Shown here piece after piece: positions 8,676 to 16,891 of a stretch of 64,000 bases of DNA. The DNA is from JAGVSZ01 sp035456405 (GTDB taxonomy: Bacteria > Pseudomonadota > Gammaproteobacteria > Burkholderiales > SG8-39), in assembly GCA_035456405.1 (NCBI GenBank), contig DATIDG010000107.1, positions 33,236 through 97,235 of the forward strand, given 5' to 3'. Positions within the stretch are counted from its first letter, which is position 1. Each line of letters begins with the position of its first letter. The notes below the pieces were generated by a model, which searched no databases, was not told the DNA's origin, and saw only the letters and a program-made list of their open reading frames with translations. The position numbers and the translations under genes are program-made.

Positions 8676-9653
8676 ATGAAAGTCCTGATCACGGGCGGCG
8701 GCGGATTCATCGGCTACCGGCTGGCGCGCAAGCTGCTCGAGCGCGGCACGATCGCGGGGCCGGACGGCCAGCCGGCCGCGATCAGCCAGATCAAACTTCT
8801 CGACACCGCGTTCCCGCCGAATCCGGACCCGCGGCTCGTCTGCGTGCAAGGCGATCTCGCGGCTCCGGGACTCATCGGCGACGTGCTGGGCACGGACACC
8901 GCGACGGTCTTTCATCTCGCCGCGGTCGTCAGCGCGGGCGCCGAAGCCGACTTCGACCTCGGGTATCGCGTCAACCTGGACGGGACGCGCCTCCTGCTCG
9001 AGGCATGCCGCCGGCTGCCGCGGCCGGCACGCCTCGTGTTCGCGAGCTCGGTGGCGGCCTTCGGCGGCGACCTGCCGCAGGTGCTGGACGACTCGACCAC
9101 GCCGAACCCGCAGACGTCCTACGGGACGCAGAAGGTGATCGGCGAGTACCTGGTCACCGACCACTCGCGCAAGGGATATCTCGACGGTCGGAGCCTGCGC
9201 CTTCCGACCATCGTCGTGCGTCCCGGGAAGCCGAACCTCGCGGCATCGTCGTTCGCGAGCAGCATCTTCCGCGAGCCGCTCAATGGCGTCACCGCCGAGT
9301 GCCCGGTGCCGGAAGGCACCGGAATATGGCTCCTCTCGCCGCGCAAGGTCGTCGACGCTCTCATCCATGCGCACGACCTGCCTTCATCCGCGTGGGGCGT
9401 GAACCGGGTGCTCAACCTCCCGGGGATCACGGTGTCGGTGAAGGAGGGCGTCGCGGCGCTGGGCCGTGTGGCGGGCGACGCGGTGGCGGCGCGGGTCAAG
9501 TACAAGCCCGACGAGCGGATCAACCGGATCGTGCAGGGGTGGCCGGTGCGGTTCCGCACGCCGCGCGCGACCGCGCTGGGATTCGCGGCCGACCCGGACA
9601 TCGAGACGGTGATCCGCGATTACATTGCCGACGAAGGGATCCGCGTCCGGTAA
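8676..9653 (+). CDS. denD: NAD-dependent epimerase/dehydratase family, D-erythronate dehydrogenase type
   Basis: The ATG at 8676 follows GGGGGAGC and gives 325 residues; a longer open frame upstream is only an overlap with the helicase gene. The N-terminal Rossmann motif is ITGGGGFIGYRLA. The active-site region has SSVAAFGG followed by a YGTQKVIGE Tyr-x3-Lys pair. The LLDTAFPPNPDP and FREPLNGVTAECPVP stretches are typical of DenD, which oxidises D-erythronate to 2-oxo-tetronate in an acid-sugar catabolic route. The partner genes of that route (denK, oxygenase/aldolase-type otnC, otnI) are not adjacent, so the in vivo substrate is uncertain. Confidence 0.7.
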   Translation: MKVLITGGGGFIGYRLARKLLERGTIAGPDGQPAAISQIKLLDTAFPPNPDPRLVCVQGDLAAPGLIGDVLGTDTATVFHLAAVVSAGAEADFDLGYRVNLDGTRLLLEACRRLPRPARLVFASSVAAFGGDLPQVLDDSTTPNPQTSYGTQKVIGEYLVTDHSRKGYLDGRSLRLPTIVVRPGKPNLAASSFASSIFREPLNGVTAECPVPEGTGIWLLSPRKVVDALIHAHDLPSSAWGVNRVLNLPGITVSVKEGVAALGRVAGDAVAARVKYKPDERINRIVQGWPVRFRTPRATALGFAADPDIETVIRDYIADEGIRVR

Positions 9654-9659
9654 CCGCTT

Positions 9660-9675
9660 GCCGTCAGGCGACGGC
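9660..9675. terminator. Small hairpin between convergent denD and bamD
   Basis: GCCGTC-AGGC-GACGGC forms a 6-bp stem with a 4-base loop exactly between the denD stop (9653) and the bamD stop (9675-9677). There is no T-tract, so terminator function is weakly supported. Confidence 0.35.
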
Positions 9676-10484
9676 TACTTCCAGATCTGCCACCAGGACT
9701 TGTCGGCGCGCGCGTGCGTGCCGCTCAGCCACGGGCTGTTCGGGAAGTTCTTCACGAGCACCCGCTCGGAATCGTCGCGCAGGTCCTTCATGCCCATCCG
9801 CTCGTAGGCCTGCACCATGATATACAGCGCCTCCTCGACCGCGGGCGCATCGGGGTAGGTCTTCACCGTGTACTGCGCGCGGTTCGCCGCGGCGAGATAC
9901 GCGCCGCGCCTCATGTAGTACCGCGACACGTGCACCTCGTGGGAGGCGAGCGCATTCACCAGGAAGTTCATGCGCGCGATCGCATCCGGCGTGTACTTGC
10001 TATCGGGAAAGCGCGTCGCCAGGTCCTTGAACGCCGCGAACGAGTCGCGCGCCGAGCGCGGATCGCGCTCGCTCGCGTCCTGGTCCGCGAACTGCGCAAG
10101 CAGGTTCTGGTCCTCGTAGAAGTTGACGATGCCCTTCAGGTAGTAGGCGTAGTCCACGCTCGGGTGATTGGGGTGCAGCTTGATGAAGCGGTCGCACGCG
10201 GCGACGGCCTGGGCGGGATCGTTCTCGCGGTAGTACGCGTAGGCGATCTCGAGCTGCGCCTGCTGCGCATAGCGGCCGAACGGGTAGCGCGCCTCGAGCC
10301 GTTCGAAGTACCTGATCGCCCGCGCGTAGTCGCCGTCAGCCATTGCCTCCTTGGCCTCGGTGTAAAGGCGCTGCGCGGACCAGGTGACGGTCTCGTCCTC
10401 GCTCGTGCTGAAGTTGAGCCAGCCGCAACCCGCAAGGAGGAGGGCGAGGACAAACGCTAAACTACGAAGCGCGATGCGGAACAT
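9675..10484 (-). CDS. bamD: Outer-membrane assembly lipoprotein BamD
   Basis: The 269-residue lipoprotein (lipobox LLLAGC, modified Cys near residue 20) carries tandem TPR-like repeats, recognisable from YTEAKEAMADGDYARAIRYFERLEARYP and QAQLEIAYAYYRENDPAQAVAACDRFIKLHP. BamD is the essential accessory of the BamA complex that inserts beta-barrel proteins into the outer membrane. Gene order supports the call: as in enterobacteria it is divergent from rluD, which is followed by pgeF. Its start codon overlaps the rluD start in the tetranucleotide CATG, and a TATAAT -10 element lies inside the start of rluD. Confidence 0.95.
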   Translation of the reverse strand: MFRIALRSLAFVLALLLAGCGWLNFSTSEDETVTWSAQRLYTEAKEAMADGDYARAIRYFERLEARYPFGRYAQQAQLEIAYAYYRENDPAQAVAACDRFIKLHPNHPSVDYAYYLKGIVNFYEDQNLLAQFADQDASERDPRSARDSFAAFKDLATRFPDSKYTPDAIARMNFLVNALASHEVHVSRYYMRRGAYLAAANRAQYTVKTYPDAPAVEEALYIMVQAYERMGMKDLRDDSERVLVKNFPNSPWLSGTHARADKSWWQIWK

Positions 10485-11430
10485 GGCGGTAGCCGGAGGA
10501 CAGGACGCGGCGGATTATAGCGCCGCCAGCGAGCGGCTCATCCCTCCGGAGCTCGCCGGGTTGCGCCTCGACCAGGCGCTCGCACAGGTCTTCCCCGAGC
10601 ACTCGCGCAACCGCCTGCAGGCCTGGGTGCGCGCGGGGCGCGTGCTGCTCGATGCGCGCCCTGCGGACGATGTCAAGCGTAAGGTGTGGGGTGGCGAGCG
10701 CGTGGCGCTCGCCGCCGGGCCGGGCGCTGCGGAAACCGCACAACGCGCCGAGCCGATCCCCTTGTCCGTCGTGCACGAGGACGCCGCCATCGTCGTGATC
10801 GACAAGCCGGCGGGCCTCGTCGTCCACCCGGGCGCGGGAAACTGGGAGGGCACGCTGCTCAACGCGCTCCTGCACCACGCCCCCGAGCTGACCGGCGTGC
10901 CGCGCGCCGGTATCGTCCATCGCCTCGACAAGGACACAAGCGGGCTGCTAGTCGTCGCCAAGACGGTCGAGGCCCACACCAATCTCGTGCGCCAACTCGC
11001 CGCGCGCACGGTGAAGCGCGAGTACCTTGCGCTCGTCCATGGGCGCGTCGCGGGTGACGGCGCAATCGACGCTCCGATCGGGCGGCATCCGGTCGCGCGT
11101 ACGCGCATGGCGGTGACGGCGCGCGGCCGCGAGGCACGCACGCGCTACCGGGTGGTCGAACGGTTCGAGGCGGCGACGCTCCTGGCCGTGACGCTCGAGA
11201 CGGGACGTACGCATCAGATCCGCGTGCACATGCGGGCGATCGGGCATCCGCTCGTCGGCGACCCGACGTACGGCAAGCGCGGGCACGGCGCGGGGCCGCT
11301 CGCGAGTTTCCCGCGGCAGGCCCTCCATGCGGCGCGCCTCGGCCTCGTTCATCCGGTGACGGGTGAACCCTGCGAGTGGAAGTCCCGGCTTCCCGCCGAC
11401 CTGCGCGCGCTGATCGCGAGCCTGCGTTGA
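10483..11430 (+). CDS. rluD: 23S rRNA pseudouridine synthase RluD
   Basis: RluD converts U1911, U1915 and U1917 (E. coli numbering) in helix 69 of 23S rRNA to pseudouridine. An N-terminal S4-like RNA-binding part (LRLDQALAQVFPEHSRNRLQAWV) is followed by the catalytic domain with DKPAGLVVHPG and HRLDKDTSGLLVVAKT, whose Asp is the nucleophile. The ATG at 10483 gives 315 residues; an in-frame ATG at 10474 is also possible, and an even longer open frame reaches into bamD. The gene overlaps pgeF by 4 bases (TTGA). The bamD/rluD/pgeF order is widely conserved. Confidence 0.93.
   Translation: MAVAGGQDAADYSAASERLIPPELAGLRLDQALAQVFPEHSRNRLQAWVRAGRVLLDARPADDVKRKVWGGERVALAAGPGAAETAQRAEPIPLSVVHEDAAIVVIDKPAGLVVHPGAGNWEGTLLNALLHHAPELTGVPRAGIVHRLDKDTSGLLVVAKTVEAHTNLVRQLAARTVKREYLALVHGRVAGDGAIDAPIGRHPVARTRMAVTARGREARTRYRVVERFEAATLLAVTLETGRTHQIRVHMRAIGHPLVGDPTYGKRGHGAGPLASFPRQALHAARLGLVHPVTGEPCEWKSRLPADLRALIASLR
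10514..10519 (-). promoter_or_regulatory. -10 element of the bamD promoter
   Basis: The minus strand reads TATAAT here, a perfect -10 hexamer, about 30 bases before the bamD start codon. No convincing -35 hexamer is seen. The element lies within the first codons of rluD on the other strand, so the two 5' ends must overlap. Confidence 0.5.
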
Positions 11431-12167
11431 GGACCACGGCGCCCTACGACTGGATCGTCCCGGACTGGCCGGGCCCACCCCGCGTGAGCGCGCTGGTCAC
11501 CACTCGGAGCGGCGGCGTGAGCCGCGGATCGTTCGCATCCCTCAATCTCGGCACCCGCGTCGGCGACGACCCCGCAGCGGTCGAGCACAACCGCGCGATT
11601 CTCCGGAGCCGCCTTCCAGCGGACCCGGTCTGGTTGCAGCAGGTCCACGGGACGGAAGTCGTCGACGCCGAGTCGGCAGGCGACCTGCCGCGCGCCGATG
11701 GCGCCGTGGCGCGCACGCGCCACAGCGTGTGCGCCGTGCTGACGGCCGACTGCGTGCCGGTGCTCCTCGCGCACCGAAGCGGCGCGGCAGTGGGAATCGC
11801 GCATGCGGGCTGGCGCGGGCTCGCCGGCGGAGTGATCGAACGGGCGCTCGCGCGCATGGCGGTGCCGCCGGAAGACGTGATCGCATGGCTCGGACCCGGC
11901 ATCGGGCCGCGCGCATACGAAGTCGGTCCCGACGTGTACGATGCGTTCGTGACGCGCAACCCGGAGGCGGCGGCGGCGTTCGAACCTCATGGGGACGGCA
12001 GGTTTAACGCCGACCTGCACACGCTCGCACGCCGGCGGCTCGAGGCGGCCGGCGTGGCTGCGGTGTACGGCAGCGGGTTCTGCACGTACACGGACGCCGG
12101 TCGCTTCTATTCGTACCGCCGCGAGAGGGCGACGGGACGGTTCGCGAGCCTGATCTGGATCGACTGA
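11427..12167 (+). CDS. pgeF: Multicopper-type laccase-domain purine nucleoside phosphorylase (YfiH)
   Basis: The 246-residue protein belongs to the PgeF/YfiH/LACC1 family, which acts on purine nucleosides and has been linked to peptidoglycan editing. The metal ligands are visible as QQVHG (His), TADCVPV (Cys) and AHAGWRG (His), followed by GPGIGPRAYEVG. I chose a TTG start at 11427 that overlaps the rluD stop (TTGA). An open frame exists upstream, but it lies inside rluD. The gene also overlaps the following ZIP gene by one base, so rluD-pgeF-zip form one transcription unit. Confidence 0.9.
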   Translation: MRTTAPYDWIVPDWPGPPRVSALVTTRSGGVSRGSFASLNLGTRVGDDPAAVEHNRAILRSRLPADPVWLQQVHGTEVVDAESAGDLPRADGAVARTRHSVCAVLTADCVPVLLAHRSGAAVGIAHAGWRGLAGGVIERALARMAVPPEDVIAWLGPGIGPRAYEVGPDVYDAFVTRNPEAAAAFEPHGDGRFNADLHTLARRRLEAAGVAAVYGSGFCTYTDAGRFYSYRRERATGRFASLIWID

Positions 12168-12979
12168 TGACCCTGGCATACATCTCCGCGGCGAGCGTGA
12201 TCGGCGGCCTCCTGTCGGTCGCGCTCGCGGCGCTCGTCTCGTTCGCGACGCGGACGCACTGGGTCGGCTCGCTCGTCAGCTTCGCGATCGGCGCCCTGCT
12301 CGGCGCAGCGTTCCTGGAGGTGCTGCCGCACGCCTTCAGCAACACCACCAGCATCCAGGCGACGGCAGCCACGGTGCTCGGGGGCATTCTCGCGTTCTTC
12401 GTCCTCGAGAAGCTTGTGCTGTGGCGCCACTGCCACGTCGAGGACTGCGAGGCGCACGGTGCGCACGAGGAGGGCCACGGCCACGTGCATTCACCGCCGG
12501 CCGTCGTGCACCATGACCACGGACGCAGCGGGCTGATGATCCTGGTCGGCGACAGCTTCCACAACTTCGTCGACGGCGTGCTCATCGCGGCGGCGTTCAT
12601 GGAAAGCACGGCGCTCGGGCTGGTGACGGCCACCGCCGTCATCGCGCACGAGATTCCGCAGGAGGTCGGCGACTTCCTGATCCTGCTGCATTCCGGCTAC
12701 AGCAAGGCGCGCGCATTCTTGCTCAACCTGCTCTCGAGCCTGATGATGCTGATCGGCGCGATCGGCGCGTACTTCGCTCTGCAGCTGGTGGAAGGCTGGG
12801 TGAATACGATGCTCGCCCTGGCCGCGGCGAGCATGATCTACGTGGCTGTCGCCGACCTGATCCCCGGACTGCACAAGCGTCCGGAGCTCGGCGCCACGGC
12901 GCAGCAGGTGTTACTCATCCTTCTCGGGATCGCGAGCGTGTGGATCGTCGGTGAGCTCGCGCACGGGCATGCCCACTGA
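12167..12979 (+). CDS. ZIP-family divalent metal transporter
   Basis: The 270-residue inner-membrane protein has about eight membrane segments and the ZIP signature: a His-rich cytoplasmic loop (EDCEAHGAHEEGHGHVH then HHDHG, about 102-122) between segments 3 and 4, then GDSFHNFVDGVLIAAAF and AHEIPQEVGDFLILL, whose His/Asp/Glu residues form the binuclear metal site. It would import zinc or a related ion. The start ATGA overlaps the pgeF stop. The 3' end overlaps a small gene on the opposite strand by 69 bases. Confidence 0.88.
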   Translation: MTLAYISAASVIGGLLSVALAALVSFATRTHWVGSLVSFAIGALLGAAFLEVLPHAFSNTTSIQATAATVLGGILAFFVLEKLVLWRHCHVEDCEAHGAHEEGHGHVHSPPAVVHHDHGRSGLMILVGDSFHNFVDGVLIAAAFMESTALGLVTATAVIAHEIPQEVGDFLILLHSGYSKARAFLLNLLSSLMMLIGAIGAYFALQLVEGWVNTMLALAAASMIYVAVADLIPGLHKRPELGATAQQVLLILLGIASVWIVGELAHGHAH

Positions 12980-13150
12980 GCGCTTGCGCCGCCTGAAGAG
13001 ATGGAGAAACAGCGCGAGCGGGCCGAGACCGTAGAGCAGGAACGTGAGGACGGCGCCCACCAGGCTCGGCTCGGTGGCGGCCATTAGGATCGTGACGTAC
13101 AACCAGGCGATGGCGACGATGTACATGACGGGTACTGCGGCCGGACGCAT
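12911..13150 (-). CDS. Small two-helix membrane protein, conserved in betaproteobacteria
   Basis: This 79-residue protein reads MRPAAVPVMYIVAIAWLYV with a second hydrophobic stretch LVGAVLTFLLYGLGPLALFLHLF, then an RRRKRS positive cluster and a charged tail. The tail predicts a cytoplasmic C-terminus with two membrane helices. A start at the internal Met (13126) is equally likely. Similar short MY-VAIAW proteins occur in many betaproteobacterial genomes, to my recollection without known function. The last 69 bases are antisense to the end of the ZIP transporter gene, and the start is 37 bases from the divergent epimerase gene. Confidence 0.7.
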   Translation of the reverse strand: MRPAAVPVMYIVAIAWLYVTILMAATEPSLVGAVLTFLLYGLGPLALFLHLFRRRKRSVGMPVRELTDDPHARDPEKDE

Positions 13151-13186
13151 CGATTGTAGTCGCCGGTTGCATGGCGGGCCGCCGGC

Positions 13187-14176
13187 TTGAAGATGCTCGT
13201 GACCGGCGCGGCCGGGTTCATCGGCGGCGCGCTCTGCGACCGGTTGCTCGCGCGCGGCGACGAGGTGCTCGGCCTCGACGACCTCAACGACTACTACGAG
13301 GTGGCGCTCAAGGAGGCGCGGCTCGCGCGGCTTACCGGGCGCGCCGGGTTCCGCTTCGAAAGGGTCGACCTTGCCGACCGGGACGCCACGGCCCGGGCGT
13401 TCGCGGGCGGCTCGTGGGACGTCGTCGTGCACCTCGCCGCGCAGGCTGGCGTGCGCTACTCGGTGACGCACCCCGAGCGGTATGTGGATTCCAACCTGGT
13501 CGGCTTCGGAAACGTGCTCGAGGGTTGCCGGCACGCGGGGGCCGGGCATCTCGTCTTCGCGTCGTCCAGCTCGGTCTACGGCCTGAACTCGAAGCTGCCG
13601 TTCAGCGAGCGCGACAACGTCGACCACCCGGTGTCGCTCTACGCCGCGACCAAGAAGGCGAACGAACTGATGGCGCACGTGTACGCACATCTCTTCGGAT
13701 TGCCGTGCACCGGCTTGCGGTTCTTCACCGTGTACGGACCATGGGGCCGGCCCGACATGTCGCCGTTCCTGTTCGTGCGGGCGATCCTCGCCGGCGAGCC
13801 GCTCAAGGTGTTCAACCACGGCGACATGCAGCGCGACTTCACGTACATCGACGATGTCGTCGAGGGGGTGATGCGGGTGATGGGTCGCCCGCCCGCGGCG
13901 GGTCCGGTGAGCCCCGCCACGAGCAGCGCGCCGTGGCGGGTCTACAACATCGGGAACAACCAACCGGTCGAGCTCCGGCGCTGGATCGAGGTGTTCGAGC
14001 AGTGCCTCGGACGCAAGGCGAAGCTGGAGCTCCTGCCGCTCCAGCCGGGAGACGTGGTGGCCACCGCCGCCGACATCGCGGCGCTCGAGCGCGATGTCGG
14101 CTTCCGGCCGACGACACCGGTTGAGGTGGGCGTGCGGCGATTCGTCGAGTGGTATCGCGCCTACTACCGGACCTGA
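13187..14176 (+). CDS. NAD-dependent epimerase, UDP-glucuronate 4-epimerase-like
   Basis: The 329-residue extended SDR has the Rossmann motif VTGAAGFIGGAL, the substrate-side FASSSSVYGLNSKLPFSE and the catalytic SLYAATKKANE Tyr-x3-Lys pair. The DYYEVALKEARL segment near residue 30 and the FFTVYGPWGRPDMSPFLF block are typical of CapI/GalE-type enzymes that interconvert UDP-glucuronate and UDP-galacturonate for surface polysaccharides. The start is TTG at 13187 or ATG at 13193; both leave the fold complete. No other polysaccharide genes are near, and it precedes the phaC promoter. Confidence 0.8.
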   Translation: MKMLVTGAAGFIGGALCDRLLARGDEVLGLDDLNDYYEVALKEARLARLTGRAGFRFERVDLADRDATARAFAGGSWDVVVHLAAQAGVRYSVTHPERYVDSNLVGFGNVLEGCRHAGAGHLVFASSSSVYGLNSKLPFSERDNVDHPVSLYAATKKANELMAHVYAHLFGLPCTGLRFFTVYGPWGRPDMSPFLFVRAILAGEPLKVFNHGDMQRDFTYIDDVVEGVMRVMGRPPAAGPVSPATSSAPWRVYNIGNNQPVELRRWIEVFEQCLGRKAKLELLPLQPGDVVATAADIAALERDVGFRPTTPVEVGVRRFVEWYRAYYRT

Positions 14177-14199
14177 TCGCCACGCACGCGGCGGCAAGA

Positions 14200-14228
14200 T
14201 TGACACCTTGTTTGTGCGGTGCAATACT
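14200..14228 (+). promoter_or_regulatory. phaC promoter
   Basis: A perfect -35 TTGACA (14200-14205), a 17-base spacer and -10 AATACT (14223-14228, 4 of 6) lie 37 bases before the phaC start. The spacer/-10 junction contains TGCGGTGCAA, close to TTGCGGCGCAA in the phasin/phaR intergenic region. From memory, the Ralstonia eutropha phaC promoter has a similar TTGACA and TTGCAA-rich layout. Confidence 0.65.
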
Positions 14229-14245
14229 GCCCCGTTCCTCTGAGC

Positions 14246-14261
14246 CGTTGCGCGCGCAACG
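14246..14261. promoter_or_regulatory. 16-bp perfect palindrome in the phaC leader, candidate PhaR operator
   Basis: CGTTGCGCGCGCAACG is a perfect palindrome between the predicted phaC transcription start and its GTG. It contains TTGC-N4-GCAA, matching the spacing of the CTGC-N3/4-GCAG sites reported for PhaR of Paracoccus. Binding by the PhaR encoded at 18572 is inference. Confidence 0.5.
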
Positions 14262-14264
14262 TCC

Positions 14265-15983
14265 GTGTTCCCCCCCACGTCCGCCCCCTTCGACCAGACG
14301 TTCCTCGCCGGACAGGCGCTGATGCAGGGACTGCTCGGCATGGCCGGCGCGCGCCCGGACGCCGGGGCCGGGCAACTCCGTGCCGCATTTGCGGCAAATG
14401 CGCCGCGCGTGGCGGAGCTGCAGGCCGAGTATCAACGCGACCTCGCGCGGCTCTGGACGGCGATGCTCGCCCGGCAGCGCGGCGAGCCCTGGGAGCCGGT
14501 CATCTCGCCGGACCGGGAGGACCGGCGCTTTGCCGGAGCGGAGTGGCGCGAGAGCCTCTACCACGACTATCTGAAGCAGCACTATCTGCTCGGCGCGCGC
14601 CTCGTGAACGGGCTCGTCGAGGCCGCCGAGCTCGGGCCGCAGGCCAAGCAGCGGCTGCGCTTCTACGCCCGCCAATTCGTCGACTTGCTGAGCCCCGCGA
14701 ACTTTGCCGCCACAAATCCCGAGGTGGTGAAGGCTGCGCTCGCCTCCGAGGGCCGGACGCTCGCGCAGGGCCTGCGCAACCTGATCGGCGACGTCGAGAA
14801 GCAGCGCATCTCCCAGACCGATGAAGCGGCGTTCGCGGTCGGGCGCAACCTCGCCACCACGCCCGGCGCGGTGGTGTACCAGAACGAGGTCATCCAGCTG
14901 ATCCAGTACGCGCCGGCGACGCCGACGGTGCGGGCGCGGCCGTTCGTGATGGTCCCGCCCTGCATCAACAAGTTTTACATCATGGATCTCGCGCGCGAAA
15001 ACTCGTTCGTGCGCTACGCGGTCGAGCGCGGCAACACGGCGTTCATGGTGTCGTGGCGGAACATCACGCCCGAGGTCGGACATCTCTCGTGGGACGACTA
15101 CATCCGCGACGGCGTGCTGCGGGCGTTCGAGGTCGCAACCGAGATCACCGGCGCCGACCGGCTGAACGTTCTCGGCTACTGTGTCGGCGGCACCATGCTC
15201 GGCGCAGCGCTGGCGCTGCTCGCCGCGCGCGGCGAGCATCGTATCGAGAGCGCGACTTTCTTCACCGCATTGCTCGACTTCTCGGACGTCGGCGACCTGG
15301 CGGTGTTCGTCGACCCGGCCGGGGTGGAGGCGGTCGAACGGCAGCTCGGAAGTGGGGGCGTCAAGGAAGGGCGCGATCTCGCGACGGTCTTCAACATCAT
15401 GCGCGCCAACGACCTGGTCTGGTCGTACGTGATTAGCAACTATCTCAAGGGCAAGCAGCCCGAGGCGTTCGACATCCTGTACTGGAACGCCGACAGCACG
15501 AACCTCGCCGGGCCCTGGTACGCCTGGTATCTCCGCAACACGTATCTCGAGAACAATCTGCGAGTGCCCGGAAAGGTCCGGACATGCGGCGTACCGGTCG
15601 ACCTCGGCCGCGTACGCGTACCGGCGTACGTCCTCGCGACGCGCGAGGATCACATCGTGCCGTGGAAGGGCGCGTATCAGACCACCCAGCTCCTCAAGGG
15701 CGACGCACGGTTCGTGCTCGGCGCGAGCGGGCACATCGCGGGCGTGATCAATCCGGCGTCGAAGAATCGGCGCAGCTACTGGACGAACCCGCACGTCCCG
15801 GAGTCGCCCGACGAATGGATCGACGGCGCGACCGAGCAGCGCGGCAGCTGGTGGGGCGACTGGGATGCGTGGATCGGGCGCTTCGCGGGCGGAGAGGTCC
15901 CCGCGCCGGGGCGGCTCGGCAGCGCGAAGTACGCGCCGATCGAGGATGCCCCGGGGCGTTACGTGAAGCTGCGGGTGGTTTGA
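14265..15983 (+). CDS. phaC: Class I poly(3-hydroxyalkanoate) synthase
   Basis: PhaC polymerises (R)-3-hydroxyacyl-CoA, chiefly 3-hydroxybutyryl-CoA, at the granule surface. The 572-residue product has the size of a single-subunit class I synthase. The lipase-box-like GYCVGGTM holds the catalytic Cys (about residue 306), the Asp is in REDHIVPW and the His in GASGHIAGVIN. An N-terminal region of about 190 residues precedes the alpha/beta-hydrolase core. The start is GTG at 14265, chosen because it follows the promoter and leader palindrome and has no in-frame ATG before it. phaB1 follows after 53 bases. Confidence 0.95.
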   Translation: MFPPTSAPFDQTFLAGQALMQGLLGMAGARPDAGAGQLRAAFAANAPRVAELQAEYQRDLARLWTAMLARQRGEPWEPVISPDREDRRFAGAEWRESLYHDYLKQHYLLGARLVNGLVEAAELGPQAKQRLRFYARQFVDLLSPANFAATNPEVVKAALASEGRTLAQGLRNLIGDVEKQRISQTDEAAFAVGRNLATTPGAVVYQNEVIQLIQYAPATPTVRARPFVMVPPCINKFYIMDLARENSFVRYAVERGNTAFMVSWRNITPEVGHLSWDDYIRDGVLRAFEVATEITGADRLNVLGYCVGGTMLGAALALLAARGEHRIESATFFTALLDFSDVGDLAVFVDPAGVEAVERQLGSGGVKEGRDLATVFNIMRANDLVWSYVISNYLKGKQPEAFDILYWNADSTNLAGPWYAWYLRNTYLENNLRVPGKVRTCGVPVDLGRVRVPAYVLATREDHIVPWKGAYQTTQLLKGDARFVLGASGHIAGVINPASKNRRSYWTNPHVPESPDEWIDGATEQRGSWWGDWDAWIGRFAGGEVPAPGRLGSAKYAPIEDAPGRYVKLRVV

Positions 15984-16036
15984 TCGATGGGCGCGGGGCG
16001 CGGTCAGACGCGCCCCGCGGAGACAGAGGGGCATCA

Positions 16037-16777
16037 ATGACTGAGCGAGTCGCATTCGTCACCGGAGGCATGGGCGGCATCGGCACCGCGATCTGCCGCC
16101 GGCTGGCGACGAACGGAAACAAGGTCGTGGCGGGATGCCTGCCGGGCTACGAGCGCAAGGACGAGTGGCTGGACCGCTTGCGGACCGAGGGACTGCACGT
16201 CTATGCCGCCGAGGGCAACGTCGAGGACTACGAATCCTGCGCGGACATGATGTACCGGATCCGCTCGACGATGGGCCCGGTCGACATCCTCGTCAACGCC
16301 GCCGGCATCACGCGCGACGGCGTGTTCAAGCGCATGTCGCCGAACGACTGGTACGCCGTGATCAACACGAACCTGAACTCGGTCTTCAACGTCACGCGTC
16401 AGGTCATCGAGGGCATGATGGAGCGCGGGTGGGGGCGCATCGTCAACATCTCCTCGGTCAACGCGCTGAAGGGCCAGTTCGGGCAGACGAACTACTCGGC
16501 GGCGAAGGCGGGCATGCACGGGTTCACCAAGGCGCTCGCGCAGGAAGTGGTGAAGAAGGGCGTCACCGTGAACACGATCTCCCCGGGGTACGTCGACACG
16601 GACATGGTGCGCGCGATCAAGCCCGAGGTGCTGCAGAGCATCGTCGCCTCGATCCCCATGGGCCGCCTCGCCAAGCCCGAGGAGATTGCAAGCCTCGTGG
16701 CGTTCCTCTCGTCCGAGGAGGCCGGCTACATCACCGGGGCCAACGTCTCCATCAACGGCGGGCTGCACATGGAGTGA
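16037..16777 (+). CDS. phaB: Acetoacetyl-CoA reductase (first copy)
   Basis: This NADPH-dependent short-chain dehydrogenase reduces acetoacetyl-CoA to (R)-3-hydroxybutyryl-CoA for PhaC. The 246 residues start MTERVAFVTGGMGGIG (cofactor loop), with NAAGITRD, the catalytic Ser in NISSVNALKGQFGQ and the YSAAKAG Tyr-x3-Lys pair, then SPGYVDTDMV. The ATG at 16037 follows GAGGGG. It resembles R. eutropha PhaB1 more closely (AGCLPG region, NVEDYES) than the second copy does. It sits directly behind phaC and is followed by tandem 99-bp repeats. Confidence 0.94.
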   Translation: MTERVAFVTGGMGGIGTAICRRLATNGNKVVAGCLPGYERKDEWLDRLRTEGLHVYAAEGNVEDYESCADMMYRIRSTMGPVDILVNAAGITRDGVFKRMSPNDWYAVINTNLNSVFNVTRQVIEGMMERGWGRIVNISSVNALKGQFGQTNYSAAKAGMHGFTKALAQEVVKKGVTVNTISPGYVDTDMVRAIKPEVLQSIVASIPMGRLAKPEEIASLVAFLSSEEAGYITGANVSINGGLHME

Positions 16778-16779
16778 CT

Positions 16780-16878
16780 CGCCGGAGGGCGGAGCAGGGG
16801 CCCCGCGCCTCACGCGGGGATGCGACCCCGGAGGCGAGTCTGGCCCGCGGTGAGCGCATTGAGGCAGCGTGACGTGAG
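16780..16878. repeat. 99-bp direct repeat, copy 1
   Basis: First of two near-identical 99-bp units (about five differences) in the 313-base gap between the two phaB genes, which holds no gene. It begins CGCCGGAGGGCGGAGCAGGG and contains an internal hairpin CCCCGCG-CCTCA-CGCGGGG (16801-16819). In copy 1 an outer GACTCGCC (16776-16783) / GGCGAGTC (16833-16840) pair could extend the structure and act as the phaB1 terminator. There is no T-tract. Confidence 0.9.
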
Positions 16879-16891
16879 GACGCAGCGGGCG

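Noticed and set aside
13839..16055. 738-codon open frame antisense to phaC
   Set aside because: It is Arg/His/Glu-rich without any recognisable motif, and phaC on the other strand has full family motifs. Long antisense frames are expected at about 70 % GC.
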